A DNA stretch of 64,000 nt from assembly GCF_003026475.1 (NCBI RefSeq), contig NZ_PYMC01000021.1, positions 1-64,000 of the forward strand, given 5' to 3'. Both the position numbers and the translations under genes were made by a program. Shown one piece after another: positions 10,385 through 23,849 of this stretch. This DNA is from Photobacterium lipolyticum (GTDB taxonomy: Bacteria > Pseudomonadota > Gammaproteobacteria > Enterobacterales > Vibrionaceae). How positions within the stretch are numbered: position 1 is the first letter of the stretch; every line of letters starts with the position of its first letter. Below the pieces are notes generated by a model that ran no database searches, had not been told where the DNA came from, and worked only from the letters and a program-made list of their open reading frames with translations.

Positions 10385-10942
10385 TTACAAACCAAATACC
10401 GCGGTGACCGCAAGACCAGCAAACAGTGTCGCCGTTACCTTACGGATCAACCCCAGCGGCATACGATCTGCAGACAGCTTGCCAATCAAGACGACGGGAA
10501 CATTCGCCAGCAACATTCCGATCGTCGTCCCCATGACAACAAGCAATAGCGCATCACTATACTTAGCCCCTAACATCGTTGTGGCAACCTGGGTTTTATC
10601 ACCTATCTCGGCAATAAAAAACGCAATAAAACTGGCCACAAAAGGGCCTCGATTCGATATGTTTTCATCATCATCGAGCTTATCCGGGATCAGGATCCAA
10701 CCGGCCATTAAGACAAAACTGATCACAAGCACCCATTTTAACGCATCCGGAGTCAGGTAATCAGCCACCACAACACCCAACCAGGCAGCCAACGCATGGT
10801 TGGCAATCGTGGCGAGAAAAATGGCTAAAATAATCGGTACAGGTTTACGGTAGCGACTGGCTAACAGCAGAGATAATAATTGGGTTTTGTCACCAATCTC
10901 AGCTAAAGCAACAGTAGTAATAGATACGGCTAACACACTCAC
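10385..10942 (-). CDS. mneA: TMEM165/GDT1 (UPF0016) family manganese exporter
   Basis: A 185-residue inner-membrane protein with the duplicated ExGDKTQ motif that defines the family: LAEIGDKTQLLSLLL near the N-terminus and IAEIGDKTQVATTML in the second half. In Vibrio the member MneA exports Mn2+. The frame is open to an ATG at 11011, but that lies inside a manganese riboswitch. The GTG at 10942 (MSVLAVS) fits the family start, with a weak AAAGAG ribosome-binding site. Regulation by manganese through the upstream yybP-ykoY element is strongly indicated. Confidence 0.88.
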   Translation of the reverse strand: MSVLAVSITTVALAEIGDKTQLLSLLLASRYRKPVPIILAIFLATIANHALAAWLGVVVADYLTPDALKWVLVISFVLMAGWILIPDKLDDDENISNRGPFVASFIAFFIAEIGDKTQVATTMLGAKYSDALLLVVMGTTIGMLLANVPVVLIGKLSADRMPLGLIRKVTATLFAGLAVTAVFGL

Positions 10943-11147
10943 GACATGCTCTTTGGGGCGAGGATATTTATTAGAACCACAGGTAAATACACACGCCCCA
11001 CCCCGGTTCATGCGGATTTACCAATGGTCTCGCCAAACTCACCAGCAGGATGAATGTGAGTCATAATCGCCATGAAGATTTTGCTTCAAGTATGTTGACG
11101 ATTATCTCGATAGATCGAGAGGCTACTCCCCAAAGGAGAGTGGATAA
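10943..11147 (-). ncRNA. yybP-ykoY manganese riboswitch
   Basis: On the minus strand the leader holds the two hallmark loops of the yybP-ykoY aptamer: CTTTGGGGAGTAGCC (about 11120-11134) and GGCGAGACCATTGG (about 11021-11034). Between them lies the typical CAACATACTT stretch (about 11090-11099). Downstream, TGGGGCG (about 10995-11001) can pair with CGCCCCA, which sits just before the AAAGAG ribosome-binding region (about 10953-10959). This looks like a translation-controlling expression platform. Mn2+ binding would be expected to raise exporter expression. Confidence 0.9.
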
Positions 11148-11242
11148 TAACCAGATAGTAACTAAGGATCAAGTCAGAGATGAAAGCAGTAGTGGGAAGA
11201 CGTTGCCAGCCAATATCACCGGCTGACAACAAAAAGAGCAAA

Positions 11243-11935
11243 TTAGCCTGCCGTTGGACTCAATACAATTTCGACACGACGGTTTTCTGCACGCCCCTGC
11301 GTTGTCTTATTGGAGGCGATAGGATGAGCTTCACCCATCCCCTTTGATACAACCCGGTTTGCAGTTACGCCATCTCGGATCAGGTAATTGCTCACTTCAC
11401 CTGCTCGCACCTGAGAAAGACGCAAATTGTAAGATTCAGAACCGGTGCTATCTGTAAAGCCATAAACATTGAGCATGGTCTTATCGTATTCTTTTGCTAC
11501 CAACGCCACATTGTGCAATGCATTCATCGCTCGGGAGCTTAAGTCTGACTTATCAACCCCGAAGGTAATTTCATTTGGCATATTCAGTACAATGTTATCA
11601 CCGTCTCGGGTAACACTAATGCCCGTTGATTCTAACTGCTGACGCAGTTTCGTCTCCTGGACATCCATGTAATAACCAATACCACCGCCTAATGCCGCGC
11701 CGGAGGCCGCACCAATCAGTGCACCTTTACCGCGATCACTCTTACTGGAAGAAGCCACACCAATAGCCGCGCCCGCAACAGCACCAATCAGTGCGCCACT
11801 GGTTGATTTGGCTGTTTGATCTTCACGGGTATAAGGATTAACGGTTGTACACCCCGTAGCGACAACAGATGTTGCCACTGCAAAAATAGCAGAGCGCACC
11901 CATTTATTAGATGCCACAGAAAAAATCATAGTCAT
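11243..11935 (-). CDS. OmpA family lipoprotein, YiaD-like
   Basis: A 230-residue lipoprotein. A signal peptide ends in a lipobox (VATGC, lipidated Cys29). Glycine-rich segments follow (GALIGAVAGAAIGV and GALIGAASGAALGGGIGYY, about 48-88), which resemble the YMGG-type glycine zipper. The C-terminal OmpA-like peptidoglycan-binding domain (about 115-227) shows YGFTDSTGSESYNLRLSQ and the NRRVEI end. It probably tethers the outer membrane to peptidoglycan. An alternative start is two codons downstream (11929). It appears monocistronic. Confidence 0.85.
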   Translation of the reverse strand: MTMIFSVASNKWVRSAIFAVATSVVATGCTTVNPYTREDQTAKSTSGALIGAVAGAAIGVASSSKSDRGKGALIGAASGAALGGGIGYYMDVQETKLRQQLESTGISVTRDGDNIVLNMPNEITFGVDKSDLSSRAMNALHNVALVAKEYDKTMLNVYGFTDSTGSESYNLRLSQVRAGEVSNYLIRDGVTANRVVSKGMGEAHPIASNKTTQGRAENRRVEIVLSPTAG

Positions 11936-12235
11936 TCTCTTGTCCCTGTTCTCGATTTACGATCGATGTGATTGTTACTAACATTAATAATGTACGGCAT
12001 ATAACTCCGTGCAGAAACCCGTATCATTCTAAAGAATTGAAGAATTCAATACATCAGAACAATGTCAATTATTCATCGGCCAGATAGTAAAGCCCGTTAA
12101 TACGCCAAAATATTTAGGCAAATCCACTAAAGATGGATAAAAAACATGCACTGGCCCTACTCGGAAAATGCCATGCAATGTATACTCGATTGTTACACAA
12201 ATTACTTTTAATCCACTAATTTCGCGAAGCTGACA
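11936..12235. other. Intergenic region between the lipoprotein gene and glyQ
   Basis: 300 bp holding the divergent promoters of the OmpA-like gene and glyQS. I see no convincing hairpin or operator. A minus-strand open frame at 12065-12322 overlaps glyQ and is not supported. Confidence 0.5.
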
Positions 12236-13147
12236 ATGCAGAAATATGATATTAAAACCTTTCAGGGCATGATCCTCGCGCTGCAGGATTACTGGGGCCA
12301 GCAGGGTTGTACCATTGTACAACCTTTAGACATGGAAGTAGGTGCAGGTACCTCTCACCCAATGACATGTCTTCGAGCTCTGGGTCCAGAACCTATTGCA
12401 GCAGCGTATGTTCAACCATCTCGCCGCCCAACTGACGGCCGTTACGGTGAAAACCCTAACCGTCTACAGCACTATTACCAGTTCCAGGTAATGTTAAAGC
12501 CATCACCGGACAACATTCAGGAACTCTACCTAGGCTCACTTGAAGTATTAGGTATCGACACTCAAGTGCACGACATCCGTTTTGTAGAAGACAACTGGGA
12601 AAACCCGACATTGGGCGCCTGGGGTCTTGGCTGGGAAGTTTGGCTTAACGGCATGGAAGTAACACAGTTTACTTACTTCCAGCAGGTTGGTGGTCTTGAG
12701 TGTAAACCTGTAACCGGTGAAATCACTTACGGTATTGAACGTTTGGCGATGTACATCCAGAACGTTGATTCAGTCTACGATCTGGTATGGACTGATGGCC
12801 CATTAGGTAAAGTGACCTATGGCGATATCTTTCACCAAAATGAAGTCGAGCAATCAACATATAACTTTGAGCACGCAGACGTAGACTTCCTGTTCTCTTT
12901 CTTCGACCAGTGCGAAAAAGAGTGTAAGGAACTATTGGAGCTTGAAAACCCACTTTCACTTCCAGCCTACGAGCGTATTCTAAAAGCAGGTCACGCGTTC
13001 AACCTTCTTGATGCACGTAAAGCGATCTCGGTTACCGAGCGTCAGCGTTACATCCTGCGTATTCGCAACCTGACTAAACAAGTTGCTGAAGCTTACTACG
13101 CATCCCGTGAAGCCCTTGGCTTCCCTATGTGCAAAAAAGAGAAGTAA
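12236..13147 (+). CDS. glyQ: Glycine-tRNA ligase alpha subunit
   Basis: 303 residues, identical in length to E. coli GlyQ. It is the catalytic class II subunit of the alpha2-beta2 glycyl-tRNA synthetase. The start [20 protein letters not shown] and the motif with [13 protein letters not shown] are typical. glyS follows after 9 bp and is translated from the same message. Confidence 0.97.
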   Translation: MQKYDIKTFQGMILALQDYWGQQGCTIVQPLDMEVGAGTSHPMTCLRALGPEPIAAAYVQPSRRPTDGRYGENPNRLQHYYQFQVMLKPSPDNIQELYLGSLEVLGIDTQVHDIRFVEDNWENPTLGAWGLGWEVWLNGMEVTQFTYFQQVGGLECKPVTGEITYGIERLAMYIQNVDSVYDLVWTDGPLGKVTYGDIFHQNEVEQSTYNFEHADVDFLFSFFDQCEKECKELLELENPLSLPAYERILKAGHAFNLLDARKAISVTERQRYILRIRNLTKQVAEAYYASREALGFPMCKKEK

Positions 13148-13156
13148 GGACGTAGC

Positions 13157-15229
13157 ATGACCGAGAAAAATTTCCTTATTGAATTAGGTACCGAAGAGCT
13201 TCCTCCCAAAGCCCTGCGTACCCTTGCCGAAGCATTTGCGGCAAACTTTGAAGCAGAGCTAAAAGCTGCCGACCTTGCTCACCAGGGCATTAAATGGTTT
13301 GCGGCTCCTCGTCGTCTGGCACTAAAAGTCACTGCACTGGCAGCCGGCCAAGCAGATAAAGTCGTAGAGAAACGTGGTCCGGCTATTGCTGCAGCCTTTG
13401 ATGCAGAAGGTAATCCGACTAAAGCTGCGCAAGGCTGGGCTCGCGGTAATGGTATTACTGTTGACCAGGCTGAGCGTCTGAAAACAGATAAAGGCGAATG
13501 GCTACTGTACAAGCAGGAAGTGAAAGGTAAGCCTGCACAAGAGCTGCTTTCAGACCTCGCTGCCGCAGCACTTGCTAAACTGCCTATCCCTAAACCAATG
13601 CGTTGGGGTGACAAAGAAACACAATTTATCCGCCCGGTTAAAACCCTAACGATGTTGTTAGGTGACGAACTGATCACCGGTCACATTCTTGGTGTTGATT
13701 CAGCGCGTACTATTCGTGGTCACCGCTTCATGGGTGAAGCTGAGTTCACTCTCGACAATGCTGATCAATATCCGGCGGTTCTTGAAGAACGCGGCAAAGT
13801 CATAGCTGATTACGATGCGCGCAAAGCAATCATCCTTGAAGGTGCGAAGAAAGCAGCGCTTGAAGTCGGTGGTATTGCCGATCTTGAAGACGAGTTAGTT
13901 GAAGAAGTAACCTCTTTGGTTGAATGGCCTGTTGTATTAACAGCTTCATTTGAAGAAGACTTCTTAAACGTGCCTTCTGAAGCATTGGTTTACACCATGA
14001 AAGGTGACCAGAAATACTTCCCGGTATACGACGCTGAAGGCAACCTTGTACCTAAGTTTATTTTCGTTTCTAACATCGTGTCGAAAGATCCGCGTCAAAT
14101 CATCGAAGGTAACGAGAAAGTTGTTCGCCCTCGTCTTGCTGATGCTGAGTTCTTCTTCAAGACTGATCGCAAGCGTGCACTGGTTGAACGACTTCCTGAG
14201 CTGGAAACCGTTCTGTTCCAGAAGCAGCTGGGTACCCTGCGTGATAAAACTGACCGCATCACGGCAATGTCAGGATTTATTGCTCATCTGATCGGTGCAA
14301 ATGCAGAGCACGCCGAGCGTGCCGGCCTGTTGTCTAAATGCGACCTGATGACTTCAATGGTATTTGAGTTCACAGATACTCAAGGTGTAATGGGCATGCA
14401 CTATGCTCGCCTTGATGGTGAGCACGAAGACGTTGCGGTTGCGCTGAACGAGCAGTACATGCCTCGTTTCGCGGGTGATGACCTACCGAAATCGGATGTG
14501 GCCGCTACGGTAGCACTCGCGGATAAGATTGACACGCTAGTGGGGATCTTCGGTATCGGTCTGCATCCTAAAGGTGCAAACGACCCATTCGCACTGCGTC
14601 GAGCAGCGCTGGGTGCGCTTCGCATCATTGTTGAGAAAGGCTACAAACTGGATTTAGTTGTCCTGATCACTAAAGCTAAAGAGCTATTCGGAGACAAGCT
14701 AACAAACCACAACGTTGAAGCTGATGTTATCGACTTCATGCTGGGCCGTTTCCGCGCCTGGTATCAAGACGAAGGCCATAGCGTTGATGTTATTCAGTCA
14801 GTACTGGCTCGTCGACCAACTCAACCAGCTGATTTTGATAAGCGTGTAAAAGCGGTGACTCACTTCCGTTCTTTAGAAGCTGCAGAATCATTAGCAGCCG
14901 CAAATAAGCGTGTCGGTAACATCTTGGCGAAATTCGATGGTGAATTACCTGCCGCTATCGATAGCACACTGCTGATCGAAGATGCCGAAAAGGCACTAGC
15001 AGAAAAAGTGGATGCTGTGATAGCAACCCTGGCACCAATCTTTGCCGAAGGTGATTACCAGCAAGCGCTATCTGAGCTTGCAACTCTACGCGAATCCGTG
15101 GATGCCTTCTTTGATAATGTCATGGTAATGGCTGATGACGAGAAACTAAAAGTTAACCGTCTGACAATGCTAAACCTGCTTCGTAATGAATTCCTGAAAG
15201 TCGCTGATATTTCACTCCTGCAGAAATAA
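13157..15229 (+). CDS. glyS: Glycine-tRNA ligase beta subunit
   Basis: A 690-residue tRNA-recognition subunit of glycyl-tRNA synthetase (E. coli 689). The N-terminal [15 protein letters not shown] and the HD-like and anticodon-binding C-terminal parts are present (…[12 protein letters not shown]… near residue 595). A GGACG ribosome-binding site follows the glyQ stop. A terminator closes the pair. Confidence 0.97.
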   Translation: MTEKNFLIELGTEELPPKALRTLAEAFAANFEAELKAADLAHQGIKWFAAPRRLALKVTALAAGQADKVVEKRGPAIAAAFDAEGNPTKAAQGWARGNGITVDQAERLKTDKGEWLLYKQEVKGKPAQELLSDLAAAALAKLPIPKPMRWGDKETQFIRPVKTLTMLLGDELITGHILGVDSARTIRGHRFMGEAEFTLDNADQYPAVLEERGKVIADYDARKAIILEGAKKAALEVGGIADLEDELVEEVTSLVEWPVVLTASFEEDFLNVPSEALVYTMKGDQKYFPVYDAEGNLVPKFIFVSNIVSKDPRQIIEGNEKVVRPRLADAEFFFKTDRKRALVERLPELETVLFQKQLGTLRDKTDRITAMSGFIAHLIGANAEHAERAGLLSKCDLMTSMVFEFTDTQGVMGMHYARLDGEHEDVAVALNEQYMPRFAGDDLPKSDVAATVALADKIDTLVGIFGIGLHPKGANDPFALRRAALGALRIIVEKGYKLDLVVLITKAKELFGDKLTNHNVEADVIDFMLGRFRAWYQDEGHSVDVIQSVLARRPTQPADFDKRVKAVTHFRSLEAAESLAAANKRVGNILAKFDGELPAAIDSTLLIEDAEKALAEKVDAVIATLAPIFAEGDYQQALSELATLRESVDAFFDNVMVMADDEKLKVNRLTMLNLLRNEFLKVADISLLQK

Positions 15230-15246
15230 TCACGGATAACAGACTC

Positions 15247-15275
15247 AAACCCCATACACCGGTATGGGGTTTTTG
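15247..15275 (+). terminator. Intrinsic terminator of glyQS
   Basis: Stem ACCCCATAC / GTATGGGGT around a short loop (15249-15270), then T-rich sequence. Confidence 0.85.
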
Positions 15276-15328
15276 TTTGTGTTCCATTCACTAATGCATA
15301 CGTCACTCACCGCTAAACATAACCTCAC

Positions 15329-15344
15329 GGTTCCACGTGAAACA
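15329..15344. promoter_or_regulatory. parS: parS-like ParB binding site 2
   Basis: GGTTCCACGTGAAACA matches parS at all but the first base. It is intergenic between glyS and avtA. Confidence 0.85.
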
Positions 15345-15423
15345 CCGCTTTAATCATACCTCATTGTAGAGTTTCAACATCGGCTACACCCAAAATATAT
15401 TTGTGCAACCTCCATTTTATGAC

Positions 15424-15439
15424 TGTTTCACATGAAACA
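15424..15439. promoter_or_regulatory. Degenerate parS-like palindrome
   Basis: TGTTTCACATGAAACA is an imperfect parS with CACATG in place of CACGTG at the centre. It lies 80 bp from an almost perfect site. The ability of ParB to bind it is uncertain. Confidence 0.5.
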
Positions 15440-15573
15440 ATTAGCGAACATACTTGGTGAGTTCTTATTCTTTCCCTCTGCGGTACAATCATGTATGTTG
15501 ACAACTGAATGCAATCTATACAGACATTTAACAAGTAAATGATAAGAACAAGATACTGAGGTCGGAAGTGCAC

Positions 15574-16824
15574 ATGGAGTTTTCTACATTCGGAGACAAG
15601 TTTGCTCGTTATTCAGGTATTACCCAGCTAATGGATGATCTCAATGACGGTTTAAGAAATCCTGACGCAATCATGCTTGGTGGTGGCAACCCAGCCCAAA
15701 TACCAGCCATGGTGGATTATTTTAATGGTGTTGCCAAAGAAATGCTCGACACCGGTGAGCTTACGGCGGCAATGACTAATTACGATGGACCACAAGGTAA
15801 AAATACCTTTCTTAATGCCCTCGCCGATTTGCTCAGAGAAACATATGATTGGGATATCACAGCAAAAAATATAGCTCTGACTAATGGCAGCCAAAGTGCT
15901 TTTTTTAACTTATTCAATCTGCTTGCCGGTGATTTTCCAGATGGCAGCCGGAAGAAAATTTTATTACCTCTGGCTCCGGAGTATATTGGCTATGGCGACT
16001 CTGGCCTGAGTGATGACATGTTTATCTCTTACCGCCCGGAGATATGCTTACTCGACAATGGTCAGTTCAAATACCACATCAATTTTAACGAACTCATCGT
16101 TGATAACAGCATCGGTGCTATTTGTGCTTCTCGGCCAACCAACCCGACCGGTAATGTACTCACCGACGAAGAGATCCATCATTTGGATGAACTGGCCCGG
16201 CTGCATGATATTCCCCTGATCATTGATAATGCCTATGGCATACCGTTCCCAGATATTATCTTTGCCGATGTCACCCCTTTCTGGAATGACAACACTATTC
16301 TTTGCATGAGTTTATCTAAGCTCGGTTTACCGGGTGTTCGCTGCGGCATTGTCATTGCGAGTGAAGAAATCACCACAGCTATTACAAACATGAATGGTGT
16401 GCTCAGCCTGGCGCCTGGCGGTATTGGTCCTGCAATCGTCAATAAGATGATTGAAAAGCAGGATTTATTAGCACTCAGCGAACAGGTAATTAAACCGTTC
16501 TATCAACGTAAATCACAGCATGCTGTCGAGTTATTACAAACCGCCATTAATGATGAACGCTTTCGCATCCATAAACCGGAAGGTGCGATGTTCCTGTGGT
16601 TATGGTTTAAGGAATTACCCATTACGACGATGGAGCTCTATCGCCGGCTTAAAGCCCGCGGGGTGTTAATTGTTCCTGGTGAGTATTTCTTTATTGGTTT
16701 AGACGCTGATTGGCAACATGGCCATGAATGCCTGCGGATGAACTATGTCCAGAATGATGCTGATATGAAAAAAGGCATTGCAATCATTGCTGAAGAAGTC
16801 GCGACAGCCTACGCTGAAGCATGA
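15574..16824 (+). CDS. avtA: AvtA, valine-pyruvate aminotransferase
   Basis: A 416-residue PLP enzyme of the class I aminotransferase family that makes alanine and valine by exchanging amino groups with pyruvate and 2-ketoisovalerate. It follows E. coli AvtA closely, for example FGDKF at the start, LGGGNPAQIP, SRPTNPTGNV and the PLP-lysine segment CMSLSKLGLPG. The start is placed at the ATG at 15574, preceded by GAGGTCGGAAG. Two more codons (GTG CAC) lie upstream in frame. It is monocistronic. A parS site and a poly-C tract follow. Confidence 0.96.
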   Translation: MEFSTFGDKFARYSGITQLMDDLNDGLRNPDAIMLGGGNPAQIPAMVDYFNGVAKEMLDTGELTAAMTNYDGPQGKNTFLNALADLLRETYDWDITAKNIALTNGSQSAFFNLFNLLAGDFPDGSRKKILLPLAPEYIGYGDSGLSDDMFISYRPEICLLDNGQFKYHINFNELIVDNSIGAICASRPTNPTGNVLTDEEIHHLDELARLHDIPLIIDNAYGIPFPDIIFADVTPFWNDNTILCMSLSKLGLPGVRCGIVIASEEITTAITNMNGVLSLAPGGIGPAIVNKMIEKQDLLALSEQVIKPFYQRKSQHAVELLQTAINDERFRIHKPEGAMFLWLWFKELPITTMELYRRLKARGVLIVPGEYFFIGLDADWQHGHECLRMNYVQNDADMKKGIAIIAEEVATAYAEA

Positions 16825-16922
16825 TTTTTTGTGACAGGCGGTATGACAACACTGCCTTTCCACGACAATTACCACTCCCTGATTATGTTTAAGCTTGTAT
16901 GAGAAGCAAGGCTGGCTGTCAG

Positions 16923-16938
16923 TGTTCCACGTGAAACA
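16923..16938. promoter_or_regulatory. parS: parS ParB binding site 3 (perfect match)
   Basis: TGTTCCACGTGAAACA is an exact copy of the canonical bacterial chromosomal parS. It is intergenic between avtA and ibpA. Confidence 0.92.
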
Positions 16939-16950
16939 GCTGATCTTCAT

Positions 16951-16961
16951 CCCCCCCCCCC
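16951..16961. repeat. Poly-C tract (11 C)
   Basis: An uninterrupted run of eleven C residues, 13 bp after the perfect parS and outside any gene. Such tracts slip easily and are also prone to sequencing error. Confidence 0.8.
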
Positions 16962-17030
16962 GCTTGTAACACTCAGCATAGAGCTATAGATAAAGTAACT
17001 ACCGATTATTCATGAGCCCGGTAAAGATCA

Positions 17031-17054
17031 AAAAGGCCAGCATATGCTGACCTT
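17031..17054 (-). terminator. Intrinsic terminator of ibpA
   Basis: On the minus strand the stem AAGGTCAGCA / TGCTGGCCTT is followed by TTTTGATC, 36 bp after the ibpA stop. Confidence 0.8.
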
Positions 17055-17089
17055 CAACTACTCTAAACGAAGTGACTCACACTAATGTG

Positions 17090-17530
17090 CTATTCACCTT
17101 CAATCAGGTTTCTGCCGTTAATAGCAATTTTTCTCGGCTTCTGCTCTTCAGGGATTTCACGCTCGAGATCAATATGAAGTAAACCATTGACCATCTTAGC
17201 ACCGATTACTTTGACGTAATCCGCTAATTGGAATTTACGCTCAAAGTCGCGTTCAGCAATACCCTGGTAGAGATAATGGCGCTCTTCTTTGCTTTCAGTT
17301 TCACGAACACCACGTACAATCAGCTTATTTTGCTGCTGGGTAATATCCAGCTGCTCATCAGCAAAACCGGCAACGGCCATAGTGATGCGGTAGTGATTCT
17401 CGTCTTGTTGCTCAATGTTATATGGAGGGTAACCGGCATTCGGGTTACTGACATTTTGTTCCATTTGATTGAACAGACGATCAAAGCCAATTGCAGAACG
17501 GTAAAGAGGAGTGAAATCTAGGTTGCGCAT
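17090..17530 (-). CDS. ibpA: IbpA, small heat shock protein (Hsp20)
   Basis: A 146-residue alpha-crystallin-type holdase that binds aggregating proteins and hands them to the DnaK/ClpB machinery. The N-terminus [20 protein letters not shown] is characteristic of IbpA/IbpB. The alpha-crystallin domain (about residues 35-125) ends with the GLLHIDL motif, and a C-terminal I-x-I-type anchor (KIAI) follows. A ribosome-binding site AAGGA lies 9 bases before the ATG, inside a hairpin. A sigma-32-like promoter lies upstream. Only one Ibp gene is present here. Confidence 0.95.
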   Translation of the reverse strand: MRNLDFTPLYRSAIGFDRLFNQMEQNVSNPNAGYPPYNIEQQDENHYRITMAVAGFADEQLDITQQQNKLIVRGVRETESKEERHYLYQGIAERDFERKFQLADYVKVIGAKMVNGLLHIDLEREIPEEQKPRKIAINGRNLIEGE

Positions 17531-17640
17531 AATAACTATCCTTCTAATGAAGCAATAAATAATACATTTATGTGGTGAAGTGGTTTTCCGCTATTGGACA
17601 AACCTGTCGCATGACCCTGAATCAGGCGTCTTGCTCTTCA
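17531..17640 (-). ncRNA. ROSE-like RNA thermometer in the ibpA leader
   Basis: Immediately before ibpA the minus strand reads TTGCTTC-ATTA-GAAGGA. The CTTC/GAAG stem is followed by a G opposite G of the AGGA ribosome-binding site. This is the UYGCU anti-SD arrangement of ROSE elements, which control ibpAB and other small heat shock genes. The hairpin covers about 17535-17557. Further upstream pairing was not worked out in full. Confidence 0.65.
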
Positions 17641-17685
17641 TAACTAGATATAGGGATGGTCTTCGCGTTTTCCAAGAGTAAATAT
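17640..17685 (-). promoter_or_regulatory. Sigma-32-like promoter of ibpA
   Basis: On the minus strand CTTGGAAAA is followed after about 13 bases by CCCTATAT. This resembles the sigma-32 consensus CTTGAAA and CCCCATNT, with one insertion and a mismatch. Confidence 0.55.
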
Positions 17686-17721
17686 AAAAATAATTGTCTC
17701 TCGTTTCTTAGGATCATTCCC

Positions 17722-17753
17722 ATAAAAAAACGCCGCTAGAAAGCGGCGTTTTT
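17722..17753. terminator. Bidirectional terminator beyond gyrB
   Basis: Stem CGCCGCT / AGCGGCG (17731-17748) with an A run left and a T run right, 27 bp after the gyrB stop on the minus strand. Confidence 0.88.
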
Positions 17754-17779
17754 ATCACTAATCAACTGAACGTCATAAT

Positions 17780-21296
<3,517 letters not shown>

Positions 21297-21299
21297 GCC

Positions 21300-22400
21300 T
21301 TATAATCTGATTGGCATCACAACGTACATGGCTTCATCGTGAGCACAGTCTTCTACCAAGGCACTGGCATTCGCATCCGTTAACGAGAGACGAACTTGCT
21401 CACACTTCAACGTATTAAGCACGTCTAATACGTAGCTAACATTAAAGCCAATCTCCAAATCATCACCCTGATAATTTACATCAACAAACTCTTCCGCTTC
21501 TTCCTGCTCGGGGTTATTGGCGGTAATGCGCATTTCACCGTTAGATATATTTACCCGCACACCGCGAAATTTCTCATTCGACAAAATCGCCGCCCGGGAA
21601 AATGCTTTACGCAATTCATCGCAGCTAGCTTCAACAAATTTATTACTGTTCTGCGGCAAGACCCGGCGGTAATCAGGAAAACGACCATCGACCAGTTTAG
21701 AAGTGAAGACAAAGTTATTCACTGTGGCACGAATATTCGAGCCACCAATCTGAATATCAACCATCGCCTCGGCATTATCCAATAAGCGAACCAGCTCCAG
21801 GACCCCTTTTCGCGGCACGATAATTTGCTTAGAGGTCAGCTCTTGCGCTACATCAATCGCGCACACCGCCATACGGTGGCCATCGGTAGCCACTGAACGT
21901 AAGTGCGTACCTTCCGTTTCAAATAACATACCGTTCAGGTAGTAACGTACATCCTGATGGGCCATCGAAAATTGAGTACTGTCGATCAGCTGGCGCATAC
22001 GGCCCTGAGCTAAGGTAAATTCAACCTCGCTCTGCCAGTCATCGATATTTGGGAAGTCTGTTGCCGGTAACGTCGATAACGAATAGCGGCTACGACCGGA
22101 ACGGATAAGAACGCGGTCACCTTCCAGCGACACCGCAATGTTAGCGCCGTCAGGCAGGCCACGACAGATATCAAGAAATTTACGCGATGGGACTGTCACC
22201 GCCCCCGGCTCGAAGTCAGCTTCAAGAGCCAGCTTCGCAATCAGCTCTACTTCCAGATCGGTTCCTGTCATCGACAGGCAACCAGATTCTACCTGAAGCA
22301 GAATATTTCCCAGGATCGGCAGAGAAGGCCGGCCGCCCAGTGCACCAGAAACCTGCTGCAGGGGCTTTAATAAATGTTCGCGTTCAACGGTAAATTTCAT
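21300..22400 (-). CDS. dnaN: DNA polymerase III beta subunit (sliding clamp)
   Basis: 366 residues, the same length as E. coli. The start MKFTVEREHLLKPLQQVSG and the C-terminal MYVVMPIRL, both conserved in beta clamps, are present. It is separated from dnaA by one base (TGA-T-ATG), so translational coupling is likely. Confidence 0.98.
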   Translation of the reverse strand: MKFTVEREHLLKPLQQVSGALGGRPSLPILGNILLQVESGCLSMTGTDLEVELIAKLALEADFEPGAVTVPSRKFLDICRGLPDGANIAVSLEGDRVLIRSGRSRYSLSTLPATDFPNIDDWQSEVEFTLAQGRMRQLIDSTQFSMAHQDVRYYLNGMLFETEGTHLRSVATDGHRMAVCAIDVAQELTSKQIIVPRKGVLELVRLLDNAEAMVDIQIGGSNIRATVNNFVFTSKLVDGRFPDYRRVLPQNSNKFVEASCDELRKAFSRAAILSNEKFRGVRVNISNGEMRITANNPEQEEAEEFVDVNYQGDDLEIGFNVSYVLDVLNTLKCEQVRLSLTDANASALVEDCAHDEAMYVVMPIRL

Positions 22401-22401
22401 A

Positions 22402-23802
22402 TCAAGACGACAATGTTCTTATTAGGTTTGAATAATCTTCTTTTATATCGTGGCTTTCTTCTCGCAACTGTACGATTTTACGACAGGCATGTAAGACAGT
22501 GGTATGGTCTCTACCACCAAAAGCATCACCGATTTCCGGAAGACTGTGGTTGGTTAATTCTTTTGCCAGGGCCATCGCCATCTGACGCGGACGTGCCACT
22601 GAGCGGGAACGACGCTTCGACAGCATATCTGCCATCTTTATTTTATAGTATTCGGCAACGGTCTTCTGAATATTATCAATCGTTACCAGTTTTTCCTGCA
22701 GGGCTAACAAGTCACGCAATGCTTCTCGCACGAAATCAATCGTAATAGCCCGTCCGGTGAAGTTCGCATTGGCGATAACGCGGTTTAATGCCCCTTCAAG
22801 CTCACGGACATTAGAGCGAAGACGTTTGGCAATAAAGAACGCCACTTCATCAGGCAGGCGGATATTATGATCTTCCGCTTTCTTCATCAGAATTGCGACT
22901 CGGGTTTCCAGCTCCGGCGGTTCAATCGCGACGGTTAACCCCCAACCGAAACGTGATTTCAAACGATCTTCTACCCCGTTGATTTCACGCGGGTAGCGGT
23001 CGGAAGTCAGAATGATCTGCTGATTGCCTTCAAGCAACGCATTGAAGGTATGGAAAAATTCTTCTTGCGAACGCTCTTTATTTGCAAAGAATTGAATATC
23101 ATCAATCAATAATGCATCAACACTGCGGTAATAACGCTTAAATTCTTCAATCGCATTGTTTTGCAGCGCTTTAACCATATCTTGCACAAAACGTTCAGAG
23201 TGCATATAAACCACGCGAGCATTCGGCTTGCGATCGGCTATAGCATTACCAACGGCATGCAATAAATGTGTTTTGCCCAACCCCGTTCCGCCATAGAGGA
23301 ACAATGGGTTATAGGCTGCCCCTGGGTTACCGGAAACCTGTCGACAAGCGGCCAAACCAAGCTGATTCGATTTGCCTTCGACAAAATTATTAAAATTATG
23401 CTTTGGATTTACATTCGAACGGTAACCCGATTTCGATTCCGGCTGTACCGGAGAAGGTGCCGGCTCCCATGATCGCGAAGGTGGCTCATCATGCACGGTC
23501 GGTGCTGGTGATACCGCAGCGGGGGCGGCAACGGGCATAGGCGGCGGCGCGACGACCCGGCGACTGCCAACTTCAAAACGTAAAATCGGCATATCATTAC
23601 CACAAAACTCATTGAGCAGGCGGTTGATATTATTAAGGTACTTATCCCGTACCCAATCAAGCACAAAACGGTTAGGCGCAAACAGGGTCAACGAATTATC
23701 GTTCAACTCTGCCTGTAGGGGTCGAATCCACATGCTGAATTCTGTTGCAGGGAGTTCTTCCTGAAGGCGTTGAAGGCACTGCAACCAAAGCGAAGATGAC
23801 AA
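22402..23802 (-). CDS. dnaA: DnaA, chromosomal replication initiator
   Basis: A 466-residue initiator ATPase. Domain I ([26 protein letters not shown]), a short linker rich in P/A, the AAA+ core with Walker [12 protein letters not shown] and Walker [10 protein letters not shown], and the DNA-binding domain IV with [11 protein letters not shown] are all seen. I place the start at the TTG at 23802 (MSSSLW), because GGAG stands 6 bases before it and E. coli DnaA begins at the same point (MSLSLW). The frame extends to 23826. The control region upstream holds two inverted DnaA boxes. Confidence 0.96.
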   Translation of the reverse strand: MSSSLWLQCLQRLQEELPATEFSMWIRPLQAELNDNSLTLFAPNRFVLDWVRDKYLNNINRLLNEFCGNDMPILRFEVGSRRVVAPPPMPVAAPAAVSPAPTVHDEPPSRSWEPAPSPVQPESKSGYRSNVNPKHNFNNFVEGKSNQLGLAACRQVSGNPGAAYNPLFLYGGTGLGKTHLLHAVGNAIADRKPNARVVYMHSERFVQDMVKALQNNAIEEFKRYYRSVDALLIDDIQFFANKERSQEEFFHTFNALLEGNQQIILTSDRYPREINGVEDRLKSRFGWGLTVAIEPPELETRVAILMKKAEDHNIRLPDEVAFFIAKRLRSNVRELEGALNRVIANANFTGRAITIDFVREALRDLLALQEKLVTIDNIQKTVAEYYKIKMADMLSKRRSRSVARPRQMAMALAKELTNHSLPEIGDAFGGRDHTTVLHACRKIVQLREESHDIKEDYSNLIRTLSS

Positions 23803-23849
23803 ATTCGACTCCACACTGAATAACAAAATACAAAAAGGGAACTAATTTT

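Noticed and set aside
12065..12322. Minus-strand frame upstream of glyQ
   Set aside because: Overlaps the glyQ start, with no ribosome-binding site or recognised family.
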